Source: Streptomyces sp. SDr-06 | GTDB lineage: Bacteria; Actinomycetota; Actinomycetes; Streptomycetales; Streptomycetaceae | NCBI RefSeq assembly: GCF_003324565.1 | Contig: NZ_QOLA01000013.1 | Location: 124,001-188,000 of the forward strand | Direction: 5' to 3' | DNA: 64,000 bases | Part shown: in pieces, positions 1-7,586 of the stretch | Numbering within the stretch: the stretch's first letter is position 1 | How the letters are laid out: each line of letters begins with the position of its first letter | Made by a program: the position numbers and the translations under genes | The notes under the pieces: model-generated | Databases searched by the model: none | What the model saw: the letters and a program-made list of their open reading frames with translations, nothing else | Told to the model about the DNA's origin: nothing

Positions 1-687
1 CTGCGGATCGCGGTAGATCCGCAGCTCTCGGCCGAGCCGGGGCCTCTCGGCGGGGAGCGGGATGCGGGGGATGCGCGTCACGATGCCGACGAGCGCGATC
101 GCGGAGGCCGCGCCGACCGCCCAGAACGCCGCGCGCCAGCCCAGCCCGTCACCGAGCAGCGCGCCGAGCGGCACGCCCAGGACGTTCGCGATCGACAGTC
201 CGCCGATCATGACGGCCATCGCGCGGGCCCTCGCGTTGACCGGGACCATCGCGATGGCGACCGCGGCGCCGACCGCCCAGAACCCGGCACAGGCCAGCGC
301 GGAGACGATCCGCGAGGCGAAGAGCAGCGCGTAGTTCGGGGCCAGCGCGCCCGCCACCTGCCCCAGGCCGAACGTCGTGATCAGCGCGATCAGGGTGGTG
401 CGCCGCGGAAGGCGCAGCGTCGCCACCGCGAGCAGCGGGGCGCCCACCACCATGCCGATCGCGAAGGCCGAGATCAGCAGGCCCGCCTGCGGGATGGACA
501 CGCTCATGTCGTCGGCGATGGCCGGGAGCAGCCCGGTGAGCATGAACTCGCTGGTCCCGAGGGCGAAGACGGACAGGCCCAGGATGTAGACGGCGAGCGG
601 CATGCGGCCGCCGGAGGGCGCGGAGGATTGAGCGGGAGAAGCGGGGGTGGGCGCGGGCACGGGCGTGGGTATGGGCTCGGCGGGCAT
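1..687 (-). CDS. MFS drug-efflux transporter, C-terminus cut by window edge
   Basis: Only the first 229 or so codons are inside the window; the gene reads leftwards and runs off at base 1. After a Pro/Ala-rich N-terminus of about 28 residues comes MPLAVYILGLSVFALGTSEF, then LPAIADDMSVSIPQAGLL and a series of hydrophobic helices, ending in a basic stretch (RIPRIPLPAERPRLGR) that probably is the cytoplasmic loop between helices 6 and 7. The opening resembles the Cml/Cmx chloramphenicol exporters and AraJ-type sugar exporters of the major facilitator superfamily, so proton-driven export of a small drug or metabolite is likely. The substrate cannot be read from the sequence. ATG at 687 is the only good start I see upstream of the first helix. 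Confidence 0.85.
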   Translation of the reverse strand, partial: MPAEPIPTPVPAPTPASPAQSSAPSGGRMPLAVYILGLSVFALGTSEFMLTGLLPAIADDMSVSIPQAGLLISAFAIGMVVGAPLLAVATLRLPRRTTLIALITTFGLGQVAGALAPNYALLFASRIVSALACAGFWAVGAAVAIAMVPVNARARAMAVMIGGLSIANVLGVPLGALLGDGLGWRAAFWAVGAASAIALVGIVTRIPRIPLPAERPRLGRELRIYRDPQ

Positions 688-778
688 ATCGGGTGCCAAC
701 GCCGGATGGCCGAATCCGTATTCCCGAGCCCGGTCCTCCGCCCACCCCGGGCCCGCTCGAAGAGGACCGGCGGCCCCG

Positions 779-1294
779 TCAGTCCCGGGTCTGCTCGAAG
801 AGGTGCTGGGCCTCCCTGCCGCCGATGGGGCGCGGGGTGTCGCCGATGCGCCGGAAGCCCGCGCGTTCCAGGACGCGCTGCGAGGCGGTGTTGTCCTCGT
901 CCGTCGTGGCGTACACCGTCTCGACGGACGGCTGGGCCAGCGCCCACGCGGTGAGCGCCTTGAGGGACTCGGTGGCGTATCCCCGGCCGCGTACGGACTC
1001 CGCCAGGTCGTAGCCGATCTCGACCCGGCCGTCCTCGGGCGGGCCGTGGAAGCCGATGCCGCCGATGGCCCGGTCGTCCTCGGTGCGGACGATGACGTAG
1101 GCGCCCCAGCCCGTGCGGTGGCGGCCGGTCTCCATGCCCGCCAGCATCTTCGCGGCGGCGAAGCGGCTGCCCTCGTGCGGGCCGCCGGGGGCCCAGCGCC
1201 AGCCGCCGGAGCCGCCTTCCTGGAGCTCGGCGGCCGACGCGCGGGTCAGCTCGTGGAGGGCGATGCGTTCGGCCTGGACCGTCACGGGGAGCAC
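779..1294 (-). CDS. GNAT family N-acetyltransferase (RimJ/RimL-like)
   Basis: 171 residues, the normal size for a single GNAT domain. The acetyl-CoA pyrophosphate-binding signature is visible as VRGRGYATES near residue 115, preceded by the strand VEIGYDL and followed by TTDEDNTASQRVLERAGFRR, the usual motif B region of RimJ/RimL-like enzymes. It should transfer an acetyl group from acetyl-CoA to an amine, either a protein N-terminus or a small molecule. The start is a GTG at 1294; a second in-frame GTG four codons in is also possible. It is oriented like the HD-domain gene upstream, with 54 bases between them, so they may share a transcript. Confidence 0.85.
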   Translation of the reverse strand: MLPVTVQAERIALHELTRASAAELQEGGSGGWRWAPGGPHEGSRFAAAKMLAGMETGRHRTGWGAYVIVRTEDDRAIGGIGFHGPPEDGRVEIGYDLAESVRGRGYATESLKALTAWALAQPSVETVYATTDEDNTASQRVLERAGFRRIGDTPRPIGGREAQHLFEQTRD

Positions 1295-1348
1295 GCCGGG
1301 ACACCTGCTTTCCGTCAGGGAGCGGAGCGAGCCGTGGGCTCAGGCTGA

Positions 1349-1996
1349 TTATGTGGTGAGCAGGGTCAGTTCCGCCTCCAGGTTCTCCCGGGCCGCCGCC
1401 TCCCACTCGCGGGCGCCGTACGGGGTGCGGAACAGCCGCGGCAGCCCCAGCAGTTGGGTCAGCACCTCGGCGCGGCCCGCCCGGAACGCCTCGGCGGGCA
1501 CGAAGGCGTACTCCTCGCGTACGGCCGCGGCGTAGGCGGCGTACGCCTCCGGGGCGGCGGCCAGGATCGCGAGGTCGGCGTCGCACAGGACCTCGCCGTC
1601 GGTGTCGCCGTCCTCGGGCGCGTGGGTCACGGTCAGCCGCACCAGGCGGGCCACCTCCGCGGTGTCCTCGGCGCTCAACCCGGCCTCGGCCAGGGCGCGT
1701 TCGGCGAGCCGGGCCGAACGCTCCTCGTTCTCCGAGCGGTCGGGCAGGTACACGGCGTCGTGGAACCAGGCGGCCAGGCGTACGAGGTCGGGGTGGTCGG
1801 CGTATCGCTCCAGTACGTCGATGTGGTCCAGGACCGCGGTGAGGTGGGCGGTGTCGTGGTAGCGGCGGTGGGGTTCCGCCCACCGGGCCAGCAGGGCGTC
1901 GCCGTACGGCGCGGGGTCGACGGCGTCGTCCTGGGCGGGGCGCACCGCCGTGAGCGCGGCCCGCCAGCGGGCGCGGAGGGGGTCGTTGTCCGGCAT
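1349..1996 (-). CDS. HD-domain metal-dependent phosphohydrolase
   Basis: 215 residues starting at ATG 1996. The HD signature is present as RRYHDTAHL near residue 50, then AAWFHDAVY near residue 80, and a later Asp in LCDADLAIL, giving the H...HD...D set that binds two metal ions in this superfamily. Proteins of this type and size are annotated as predicted metal-dependent HD phosphohydrolases; the physiological substrate is unknown. The gene is divergent from the sigma-factor gene at 2161, with about 165 bases of shared upstream DNA. Confidence 0.85.
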   Translation of the reverse strand: MPDNDPLRARWRAALTAVRPAQDDAVDPAPYGDALLARWAEPHRRYHDTAHLTAVLDHIDVLERYADHPDLVRLAAWFHDAVYLPDRSENEERSARLAERALAEAGLSAEDTAEVARLVRLTVTHAPEDGDTDGEVLCDADLAILAAAPEAYAAYAAAVREEYAFVPAEAFRAGRAEVLTQLLGLPRLFRTPYGAREWEAAARENLEAELTLLTT

Positions 1997-2090
1997 GCGG
2001 CCGAGCGTAGCGGGCCCGGTTTTCCCGCCCGCCCCGTGTTCCGCCGCCGGGCGGTGCCGCCTCGCCCCGGTCACCTCTGGCGGGTGCGCT

Positions 2091-2118
2091 GTCACATTCG
2101 TCCGGGCCCGTGGGTCAG
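2091..2118 (+). promoter_or_regulatory. Predicted ECF (SigJ/ECF41-type) promoter of the sigma gene at 2161
   Basis: GTCACA (2091-2096), 16 bases, then GGTCAG (2113-2118). SigJ of mycobacteria and ECF41 sigma factors are described as recognising GTCACA-N16-CGTC-type promoters. The same -35 hexamer and spacing, with TGTCAG at -10, stands before the paralogous sigma gene at 10941-10968. The expected transcript start near 2125 leaves room for the ribosome-binding site at 2146-2154. Autoregulation is inferred. Confidence 0.65.
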
Positions 2119-2160
2119 CGCGGTGACGGTCCTGGTGGCGAGGGTGAGGAGAGGTGGGCC

Positions 2161-3039
2161 ATGGGCGGGCACGACTACCTGGCGGAGCGGTTCGAGGGGC
2201 ACCGGGGGCACCTGCGGGCGGTGGCCTACCGGATGCTCGGGTCACTGCACGAGGCCGACGACGCCGTGCAGGAGGCCTGGCTGCGGCTCAGCCGGTCCGA
2301 CACCAGCGCGGTGGAGAACCTCGGGGGCTGGCTGACCACGGTCGTCGGACGGGTCTGCCTCGACATGCTGCGCGCCCGGGTCTCGCGCCGCGAGGAGCCG
2401 CTCGGGCTGCGCGTGCCGGACCCGATCATCAGCGGCGCGGACGGCACCGGGCCGGAGGGTGACGTGCTGCTCGCCGACTCGGTGGGGCTGGCCCTGATCG
2501 TCGTCCTGGAGACGCTGGGCCCGGCGGAGCGGCTCGCCTTCGTGCTGCACGACCTGTTCGCCGTGCCGTTCGACGAGATCGCCCCCGTGATCGGCCGCTC
2601 CCCGGCCGCGGCCCGTCAGCTCGCCTCCCGGGCCCGCCGCCGGGTCCAGGGCGGCGCCCCGGCGCCGGACACGGACCTCGCGGGCCGCCGCAGGGTGGTC
2701 GAGGCGTTCATGGCGGCGGCCCGGGGCGGTGACTTCGAGGCGCTGGTCGAGGTGCTCGACCCGGACGTGGTGGCCCGGTCCGACGGCGGCGAGCTGCGGC
2801 CCGGCGGCGTGCTGCGCGGCGCGCAAGCGGTGGCGGGCGGGGCGCTGTTCGGGGCGCGGCTCGCCGAGTTCACCGTCCTCGTGCTGGTCAACGGCAGCCC
2901 GGGGCTCGTCTCGCTGGCCGAGGGGCGGCCGCTGTCGGTGATGGCGTTCACGATGACCGGCGGCAGGATCGCCACGATCGACATCCTGGCCGACCCCGAC
3001 CGCCTCAGCGAACTCGACCTCACGGTCCTGACGGCCTGA
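2161..3039 (+). CDS. ECF RNA polymerase sigma factor with SnoaL-like C-terminal domain (SigJ/ECF41-like)
   Basis: 292 residues from ATG 2161, chosen because GAGGAGAGG lies just upstream; an in-frame ATG at 2110 would add an unlikely Gly/Glu-rich leader. Region 2 is visible as HLRAVAYRMLGSLHEADDAVQ and region 4 as LGPAERLAFVLHDLFAVPFD with SPAAARQLASRARRRV. After about residue 180 a SnoaL-like domain begins (RVVEAFMAAARGGDFEALVE), which in ECF41-type sigma factors regulates activity in place of a separate anti-sigma factor. None of the accompanying oxidoreductase or decarboxylase genes common for ECF41 is adjacent. A close paralogue lies at 10002-10901. The gene is followed by a strong hairpin. 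Confidence 0.9.
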   Translation: MGGHDYLAERFEGHRGHLRAVAYRMLGSLHEADDAVQEAWLRLSRSDTSAVENLGGWLTTVVGRVCLDMLRARVSRREEPLGLRVPDPIISGADGTGPEGDVLLADSVGLALIVVLETLGPAERLAFVLHDLFAVPFDEIAPVIGRSPAAARQLASRARRRVQGGAPAPDTDLAGRRRVVEAFMAAARGGDFEALVEVLDPDVVARSDGGELRPGGVLRGAQAVAGGALFGARLAEFTVLVLVNGSPGLVSLAEGRPLSVMAFTMTGGRIATIDILADPDRLSELDLTVLTA

Positions 3040-3067
3040 ACTCCCCTTCGAGGAAGGGGAGTTCAGG
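3035..3067. terminator. Bidirectional intrinsic terminator between sigma gene and copA
   Basis: A perfect 15-bp stem, CCTGAACTCCCCTTC, with a 3-base GAG loop and its exact complement. It includes the sigma-gene stop codon and lies 18 bases from the copA stop, so it can end both convergent transcripts. Confidence 0.85.
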
Positions 3068-3084
3068 GTCTGCACATCGCCGGT

Positions 3085-5331
3085 TCAGGAGGCCTTGAAG
3101 CTCCTCAGGCGCAGGGAGTTGCCCACCACGAAGACCGAGGAGAAGGCCATCGAGGCGCCCGCGATCATCGGGTTCAGCAGGCCCGCCGCCGCGAGCGGCA
3201 GGGCGGCCACGTTGTAGGCGAAGGCCCAGAACAGGTTGGACTTGATGGTGCCGAGCGTCTTGCGGGAGAGCCGGATCGCGTCGGCCGCCGCCCGCAGGTC
3301 GCCGCGGACCAGGGTCAGGTCGCCGGCCTCGATGGCGGCGTCCGTGCCCGTGCCCATCGCGAGGCCGAGGTCGGCCTGGGCGAGGGCGGCCGCGTCGTTG
3401 ACGCCGTCGCCGACCATGGCGACCGAACGCCCCTTGGCCTGAAGGGACTTGACGACGTCGACCTTGTCCTGGGGCATGACCTCCGCGTACACCTCCTCGA
3501 TGCCGACCTCGGCGGCGACCGCCTCGGCGACCGCCCGGTTGTCGCCGGTCAGCAGGATCGGGGTGAGGCCGAGGGCGCGCAGCCGCCGGATCGCCTCGGG
3601 GCTGGTCTCCTTGATCGCGTCGGCGACCTCGATGACCGCGCGGGCCTCGCCGTCCCAGGCGACCGCGATGGCGGTGCGCCCGGCCGCCTCGGCCGTCTCC
3701 TTCGCCGCCTTCAGGGCGGGGGTGAGCTCCATCGCCCACTCCTTGAGCAGCTGCTCGCGGCCGACCAGGACCGCGTGGCCCTCGACGACGCCCTGGACGC
3801 CGAGGCCCGCGAGGGTGGCGAAGTCCTCGGGGGTGGGCAGGGTGCCGGTGCGGGCGGTGGCTCCGTCGGCGACCGCGCGGGCGATGGGGTGCTCGGAGGA
3901 GTGCTCCAACGCGCCCGCGAGTCGCAGGACTTCGGCCTCGGTGGTGGTGTCGGCCACGTGCACGGCGAGCAGGGTCATGCGGCCGGTGGTCACGGTGCCG
4001 GTCTTGTCCAGGACGATCGTGTCGACCTTGCGGGTGGTCTCCAGGACTTCCGGGCCCTTGATCAGGATGCCGAGCTGGGCGCCCCGGCCGGTGCCGACCA
4101 TGAGCGCGGTCGGCGTGGCCAGGCCCAGGGCGCAGGGGCAGGCGATGATCAGTACGGCCACGGCGGCCGTGAACGCGGCGGTCAGGCCGGAGCCGTTGCC
4201 GAGCCAGAAGCCGAGGGTGGCGAGCGCGAGGCCGATGACGACCGGCACGAAGACCGCCGAGATCCTGTCGGCGAGGCGCTGGGCGGCGGCCTTGCCGTTC
4301 TGGGCGTCCTCGACGAGCCGGGCCATGCGCGCCAGCTGGGTGTCCGCGCCGACCCGGGACGCCTCGACGACCAGGCGGCCGCCCGCGTTGAGGGTGGCGC
4401 CCGTGACGGTGTCGCCGGGGGCGACCTCGACCGGTACGGACTCGCCGGTGAGCATGGACGCGTCCACGGCGGAGGAGCCCTCGACGACCGTGCCGTCGGT
4501 GGCGATCTTCTCGCCGGGGCGGACCAGGAAGCGGTCGCCGACCTTCAACTCCGTGGTGGGAAGGGTCTGTTCGGTGCCGTCGGCGCGCAGCACGGTCACG
4601 TCCTTGGCGCCGAGTTCGAGCAGCGCCTTCAGGGCCGCGCCCGCCTTGCGCTTGGAGCGGGCCTCGAAGTAGCGCCCGGCGAGGATGAAGGCGGTGACTC
4701 CGGCGGCGGCCTCCAGGTAGATGTCGCCCGAGCCGTCCGAGCGGCCGATCGTCAGCTCGAAGGGGTGGGTCATGCCCGGGGTCCCGGCCGTGCCGAAGAA
4801 CAGGGCCCACAGGGACCAGAGGAACGCGGCCGATGTGCCGACCGAGATCAGCGTGTCCATGGTCGCCGCGCCGTGCCGCGCGTTGGTCCAGGCGGCCCGG
4901 TGGAAGGGCCAGGCGGCGTACGTCACGACGGGCGCGGTCAGGGTGAGGGAGAGCCACTGCCAGTAGTCGAACTGGAGGGCCGGGACCATCGACATCGCGA
5001 TGACGGGGAGCGCGAGGGCGACCGCGGTGAACAGCCGCTGGCGCAGCGGCCGCAGCGCGTCGGCGGGCTCCGGGGCGCCGTCCTGGCTCTCGGTCCGCAC
5101 CGGCGCGGGCTCCTCGGCGGTGTAGCCGGTGGCCTCGACGGTGGCGATGAGGTCGGCGACGGAGACGTCCTCGCGGAAGGTGACCTTGGCCTTCTCGGTG
5201 GCGTAGTTGACGGTGGCCTCGACCCCGTCCATCCGGTTGAGCTTCTTCTCGATGCGGGCCGCGCACGAGGCGCAGGTCATGCCGCCGATGGCGAGTTCGA
5301 CGTCGGCGGCGCCGGGTGTGGTGGTGGTCAT
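3085..5331 (-). CDS. copA: Copper-translocating P1B-type ATPase
   Basis: 748 residues. One N-terminal heavy-metal domain with GMTCASC (about residues 17-23), the actuator TGES loop (MLTGESVPVEV), the CPC transmembrane metal site within ACPCALGLATPTALMVGTG, the phosphorylated Asp of DKTGT at about residue 442, the SSEHP motif of the nucleotide-binding domain, GDGVNDAAAL, and the C-terminal YN...MAFSS residues typical of Cu(I) exporters. It should pump Cu(I) out of the cytoplasm. The CopZ-like gene lies 71 bases upstream on the same strand, and CsoR-type operators lie upstream of that gene, so the two probably form one copper-induced operon. Confidence 0.95.
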   Translation of the reverse strand: MTTTTPGAADVELAIGGMTCASCAARIEKKLNRMDGVEATVNYATEKAKVTFREDVSVADLIATVEATGYTAEEPAPVRTESQDGAPEPADALRPLRQRLFTAVALALPVIAMSMVPALQFDYWQWLSLTLTAPVVTYAAWPFHRAAWTNARHGAATMDTLISVGTSAAFLWSLWALFFGTAGTPGMTHPFELTIGRSDGSGDIYLEAAAGVTAFILAGRYFEARSKRKAGAALKALLELGAKDVTVLRADGTEQTLPTTELKVGDRFLVRPGEKIATDGTVVEGSSAVDASMLTGESVPVEVAPGDTVTGATLNAGGRLVVEASRVGADTQLARMARLVEDAQNGKAAAQRLADRISAVFVPVVIGLALATLGFWLGNGSGLTAAFTAAVAVLIIACPCALGLATPTALMVGTGRGAQLGILIKGPEVLETTRKVDTIVLDKTGTVTTGRMTLLAVHVADTTTEAEVLRLAGALEHSSEHPIARAVADGATARTGTLPTPEDFATLAGLGVQGVVEGHAVLVGREQLLKEWAMELTPALKAAKETAEAAGRTAIAVAWDGEARAVIEVADAIKETSPEAIRRLRALGLTPILLTGDNRAVAEAVAAEVGIEEVYAEVMPQDKVDVVKSLQAKGRSVAMVGDGVNDAAALAQADLGLAMGTGTDAAIEAGDLTLVRGDLRAAADAIRLSRKTLGTIKSNLFWAFAYNVAALPLAAAGLLNPMIAGASMAFSSVFVVGNSLRLRSFKAS

Positions 5332-5402
5332 GGCTGCGGCTCCTCGTGCGTAGGGCGGTGCGGGCGGAGACCGGGATCGGGTCCCCGTCCGGTCCGGGGT
5401 GG

Positions 5403-5630
5403 TCAGGCGCGGCCGGCGAAGGTGTAGCCCGCGTCGTCGACGGTGTCGGCGATCAGCTGGTCGTCGGGGGCGCCGGTGGTCGTGACCGTCGTGCGGCCGG
5501 TGCCGATCTCGACGTCGACGGAGATCACGTGGTCGAGCCCGCCGATGGCCTTGGCGACGATGCTCTGGCAGTGCGCGCTGCCCACGCCCTCGACCGTGTA
5601 GGTGGCGGTGGTGGTGGCTGCGTCCGGCAT
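5403..5630 (-). CDS. CopZ-like heavy-metal-associated domain protein with SxxC in place of CxxC
   Basis: 75 residues from ATG 5630, which has GGAGGA just upstream. The fold pattern of a ferredoxin-like HMA domain is clear (TYTVEGVGSAHCQSIVAKAI, then VDVEIGTGRTTVTTTG and DDAGYTFAG). In CopZ the loop reads GMxCxxC; here it reads GVGSAHC, so the first metal-binding cysteine is Ser and only the second remains. Checked codon by codon on the minus strand (AGC GCG CAC TGC). A single Cys could still bind copper as a dimer or with glutathione/mycothiol-type thiols, or the protein may have another job. It is first in a predicted operon with copA. Confidence 0.85.
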   Translation of the reverse strand: MPDAATTTATYTVEGVGSAHCQSIVAKAIGGLDHVISVDVEIGTGRTTVTTTGAPDDQLIADTVDDAGYTFAGRA

Positions 5631-5678
5631 GACGTCCTCCGTGTGATGAGCAGGGTCCGTGGTCCTTGGTGGACCATG

Positions 5679-5695
5679 GTACCCCCCGGGGGTAT
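5679..5695. promoter_or_regulatory. CsoR-like operator 1
   Basis: GTACCCCCCGGGGGTAT, near-palindromic and matching the TACCCC-N-GGGGTA pattern described for Streptomyces CsoR. It would lie just after the predicted transcription start of copZ-copA, so a bound repressor would block early elongation. Confidence 0.7.
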
Positions 5696-5707
5696 GGCGA
5701 TGGGTCA

Positions 5708-5737
5708 TGTATACCCCCCGGGTGTATCGATTCGCAA
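5708..5737 (-). promoter_or_regulatory. Predicted copZ-copA promoter with embedded CsoR-like operator 2
   Basis: On the minus strand: TTGCGA (5737-5732), an 18-base spacer, TATACA (5713-5708). The spacer and -10 box contain the operator ATACCCCCCGGGTGTAT (5711-5727). This layout fits repression by a copper-sensing CsoR in the absence of copper. No csoR gene is in the window. Confidence 0.65.
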
Positions 5738-5751
5738 GGGGTTCCCGGGGC

Positions 5752-5779
5752 TTGACTAGATACCCCTAGGGGGTATGTT
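5752..5779 (+). promoter_or_regulatory. Predicted promoter of the exported protein gene with embedded CsoR-like operator 3
   Basis: TTGACT (5752-5757), a 16-base spacer, TATGTT (5774-5779). The operator ATACCCCTAGGGGGTAT (5760-5776) fills the spacer and overlaps the -10 box. The gene at 5855 should therefore be induced by copper together with copA. Confidence 0.7.
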
Positions 5780-5854
5780 GAAGGCGTCGGTCACCGGAAC
5801 GGGTGGCCGGTCGGCGGGGATCTGCCGGAGCGCAGGCAACGTGGGGAGTTCGTC

Positions 5855-6769
5855 ATGAAGGTCGTCATGAACACAGGGCTGAAGATCACCGCCTTCGCCG
5901 CCGCGCTGGCCGCGACGTTCGGCACGGCGTACGGCGTGGGCAAGGGGGTCGACCCGGTGGTGGCGCGGCAGGCGCCGCACGCCGGGCACGGGGAGGCTTC
6001 GGGCGGGAGCGCCGGACCGGAGCACGCGGGGCACGGGGAGGCGTCCTCGACGCCGGGCGGGCTCCAGGTCGCCGACGGCGGCTACCGCCTCGACCTCAAG
6101 ACGCCCCGGGTCGCGGCGGGCGGGGCCGCCGAGCTCCGGTTCGCGGTGACCGGGCACGACGGGCGCCCGGTCACCGCCTTCCGGAGCGAGCACGGCAAGG
6201 AACTGCACCTCATCGTCGCGTCGACCGACCTCGGCGTGTACCGCCACCTGCACCCCGTGCGGGCCGCCGACGGCACGTGGTCGGTCGCCGCCCAGCTCCC
6301 CGAAGCCGGGGGCTACCGGGTCCTCGCCGACTTCACGCCCGCCGACGTGAAGGACGCCAAGGGCCTCGTCCTGGGGGCGGACCTCGCGGTCTCCGGGGCG
6401 TACGCGCCCAAGGAACTGCCCGCACCGGCGGCCACGGCGCAGGCGGGCGACGGGTACGAGGTCGCCCTGGAGGGCTCGCTGCTCCCCGGCCGGACGACCG
6501 AGCTGAAGCTCTCGGTGTCCAAGGACGGGAAGCCGGTGACCGACCTGGAGCCCTACCTCGGGGCGTACGGACACCTCGTCGCGCTGCGCTCCGGTGACCT
6601 CGCCTATCTGCACGTCCACCCGAACGAGGGCGGCCCCGGCCCGGTCGTCTCCTTCAGTGCGACCCCGCCCAGCGCCGGTGCGTACCGTCTCTTCCTGGAC
6701 TTCCAGCACGGCGGAAAGGTCCGCACGGCCGCGTTTACCGTCCACGTGGGTGGGCATTTCGCCGCGTAG
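5855..6769 (+). CDS. His-rich exported protein of the copper locus, function unknown
   Basis: 304 residues from ATG 5855 (GGGGAG upstream; ATG 5867 also possible). An N-terminal hydrophobic segment (LKITAFAAALAATFGTAYGV) should export or anchor it. Next comes a low-complexity part with two GHGEAS copies in the frame HAGHGEAS. Two beta-rich halves follow; the first has HLIVASTDLGVYRHLHP and the second HLVALRSGDLAYLHVHP, so each half carries a matching H...(Y)xHxHP cluster. This internal duplication with histidine clusters would suit an extracytoplasmic metal-binding role. I do not recognise a named family with certainty. Regulation by the CsoR-type operator upstream supports copper handling; this is inference. 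Confidence 0.85.
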   Translation: MKVVMNTGLKITAFAAALAATFGTAYGVGKGVDPVVARQAPHAGHGEASGGSAGPEHAGHGEASSTPGGLQVADGGYRLDLKTPRVAAGGAAELRFAVTGHDGRPVTAFRSEHGKELHLIVASTDLGVYRHLHPVRAADGTWSVAAQLPEAGGYRVLADFTPADVKDAKGLVLGADLAVSGAYAPKELPAPAATAQAGDGYEVALEGSLLPGRTTELKLSVSKDGKPVTDLEPYLGAYGHLVALRSGDLAYLHVHPNEGGPGPVVSFSATPPSAGAYRLFLDFQHGGKVRTAAFTVHVGGHFAA

Positions 6770-6770
6770 G

Positions 6771-6786
6771 CTAGTCAATGGACTAG
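6771..6786. repeat. Short inverted repeat after the exported-protein gene
   Basis: CTAGTC-AATG-GACTAG. It starts two bases after the stop codon and could be a weak hairpin or a protein-binding site upstream of cutC. Nothing decides between these. Confidence 0.4.
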
Positions 6787-6833
6787 ACCTATTGGGGCCG
6801 AGCTGGGCCCGGGTTACGGAGGAATGGGGTCAG

Positions 6834-7523
6834 ATGAGCAACCGTGCACTGCTTGAGGTGATCGCGCTCGACGCGGAGGACGCCGTCGCGGCCCAGGCCG
6901 GCGGGGCGGACCGCCTGGAGCTGGTCACCGACATGGCGGCCGACGGGCTGACCCCGCCCCTGGAGACCTTCGCCGCGATCCGCGCCGCCGTCGACATCCC
7001 GCTGCGCGTGATGCTGCGCTCGGCGGACGGGTTCGCGGCGGGCGACGTCGACGCACTCGTACGGGATGCGCAGGCGCTGCGCGCCGAGGGCGCGGACGAG
7101 TTCGTGCTGGGCTTCCTCGACGAGACCGGAGCCCCCGACATGGCGGCCGTCCGCGCCCTCGCCGCCGCGCTGACCGGGTGCCGGTGGACCTTCCACCGGG
7201 CCATCGACCGGGCCGCCTCCCGCGACGCCCTGCGCAAGGAGCTCTCCGACCTGCCGGGCCTCGACACCTATCTGACCGCCGGGTCCCCGCAGGGTGTCGA
7301 CGACGGCCTGCCGGTGCTCCTCGCGGAGGCCGCGCGATCCGGCGAGCCGGGCTACGAACCCCGGATCCTGGTCGGCGGCGGGCTGCGCCTCTCCCATCTG
7401 CCGGTGCTGCGGGCCGCGGGCATCGACGCGGTCCACATCGGCGGCGCGTCGAGGCCCGGCGGCTGGTCCGCCCCGGTCTCCGCGGCCGCGGTCGCCGAGT
7501 GGCGCTCGGCACTGGACGCCTAG
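6834..7523 (+). CDS. cutC: CutC family protein
   Basis: 229 residues from ATG 6834, with GGAGG about 11 bases upstream. The TIM-barrel CutC family is recognised from LLEVIALDAEDAVAAQAGG, ADRLELV, GLTPP, WTFHRAID, LTAGSPQ and ILVGGGL with HIGGASR near the end; the length is typical. CutC was named for copper tolerance in Escherichia coli, but that role has been questioned and the biochemical activity is not settled. Its position 64 bases after a gene with a CsoR-like operator, same strand, is in favour of a copper link here. It may be cotranscribed or have its own promoter. Confidence 0.9.
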   Translation: MSNRALLEVIALDAEDAVAAQAGGADRLELVTDMAADGLTPPLETFAAIRAAVDIPLRVMLRSADGFAAGDVDALVRDAQALRAEGADEFVLGFLDETGAPDMAAVRALAAALTGCRWTFHRAIDRAASRDALRKELSDLPGLDTYLTAGSPQGVDDGLPVLLAEAARSGEPGYEPRILVGGGLRLSHLPVLRAAGIDAVHIGGASRPGGWSAPVSAAAVAEWRSALDA

Positions 7524-7586
7524 GGGCCGGGAGCCGGTTCGCCGCCGCCGCGTCGCGCCCGTCGAACCGCACCGGCCTGCGGCGTA

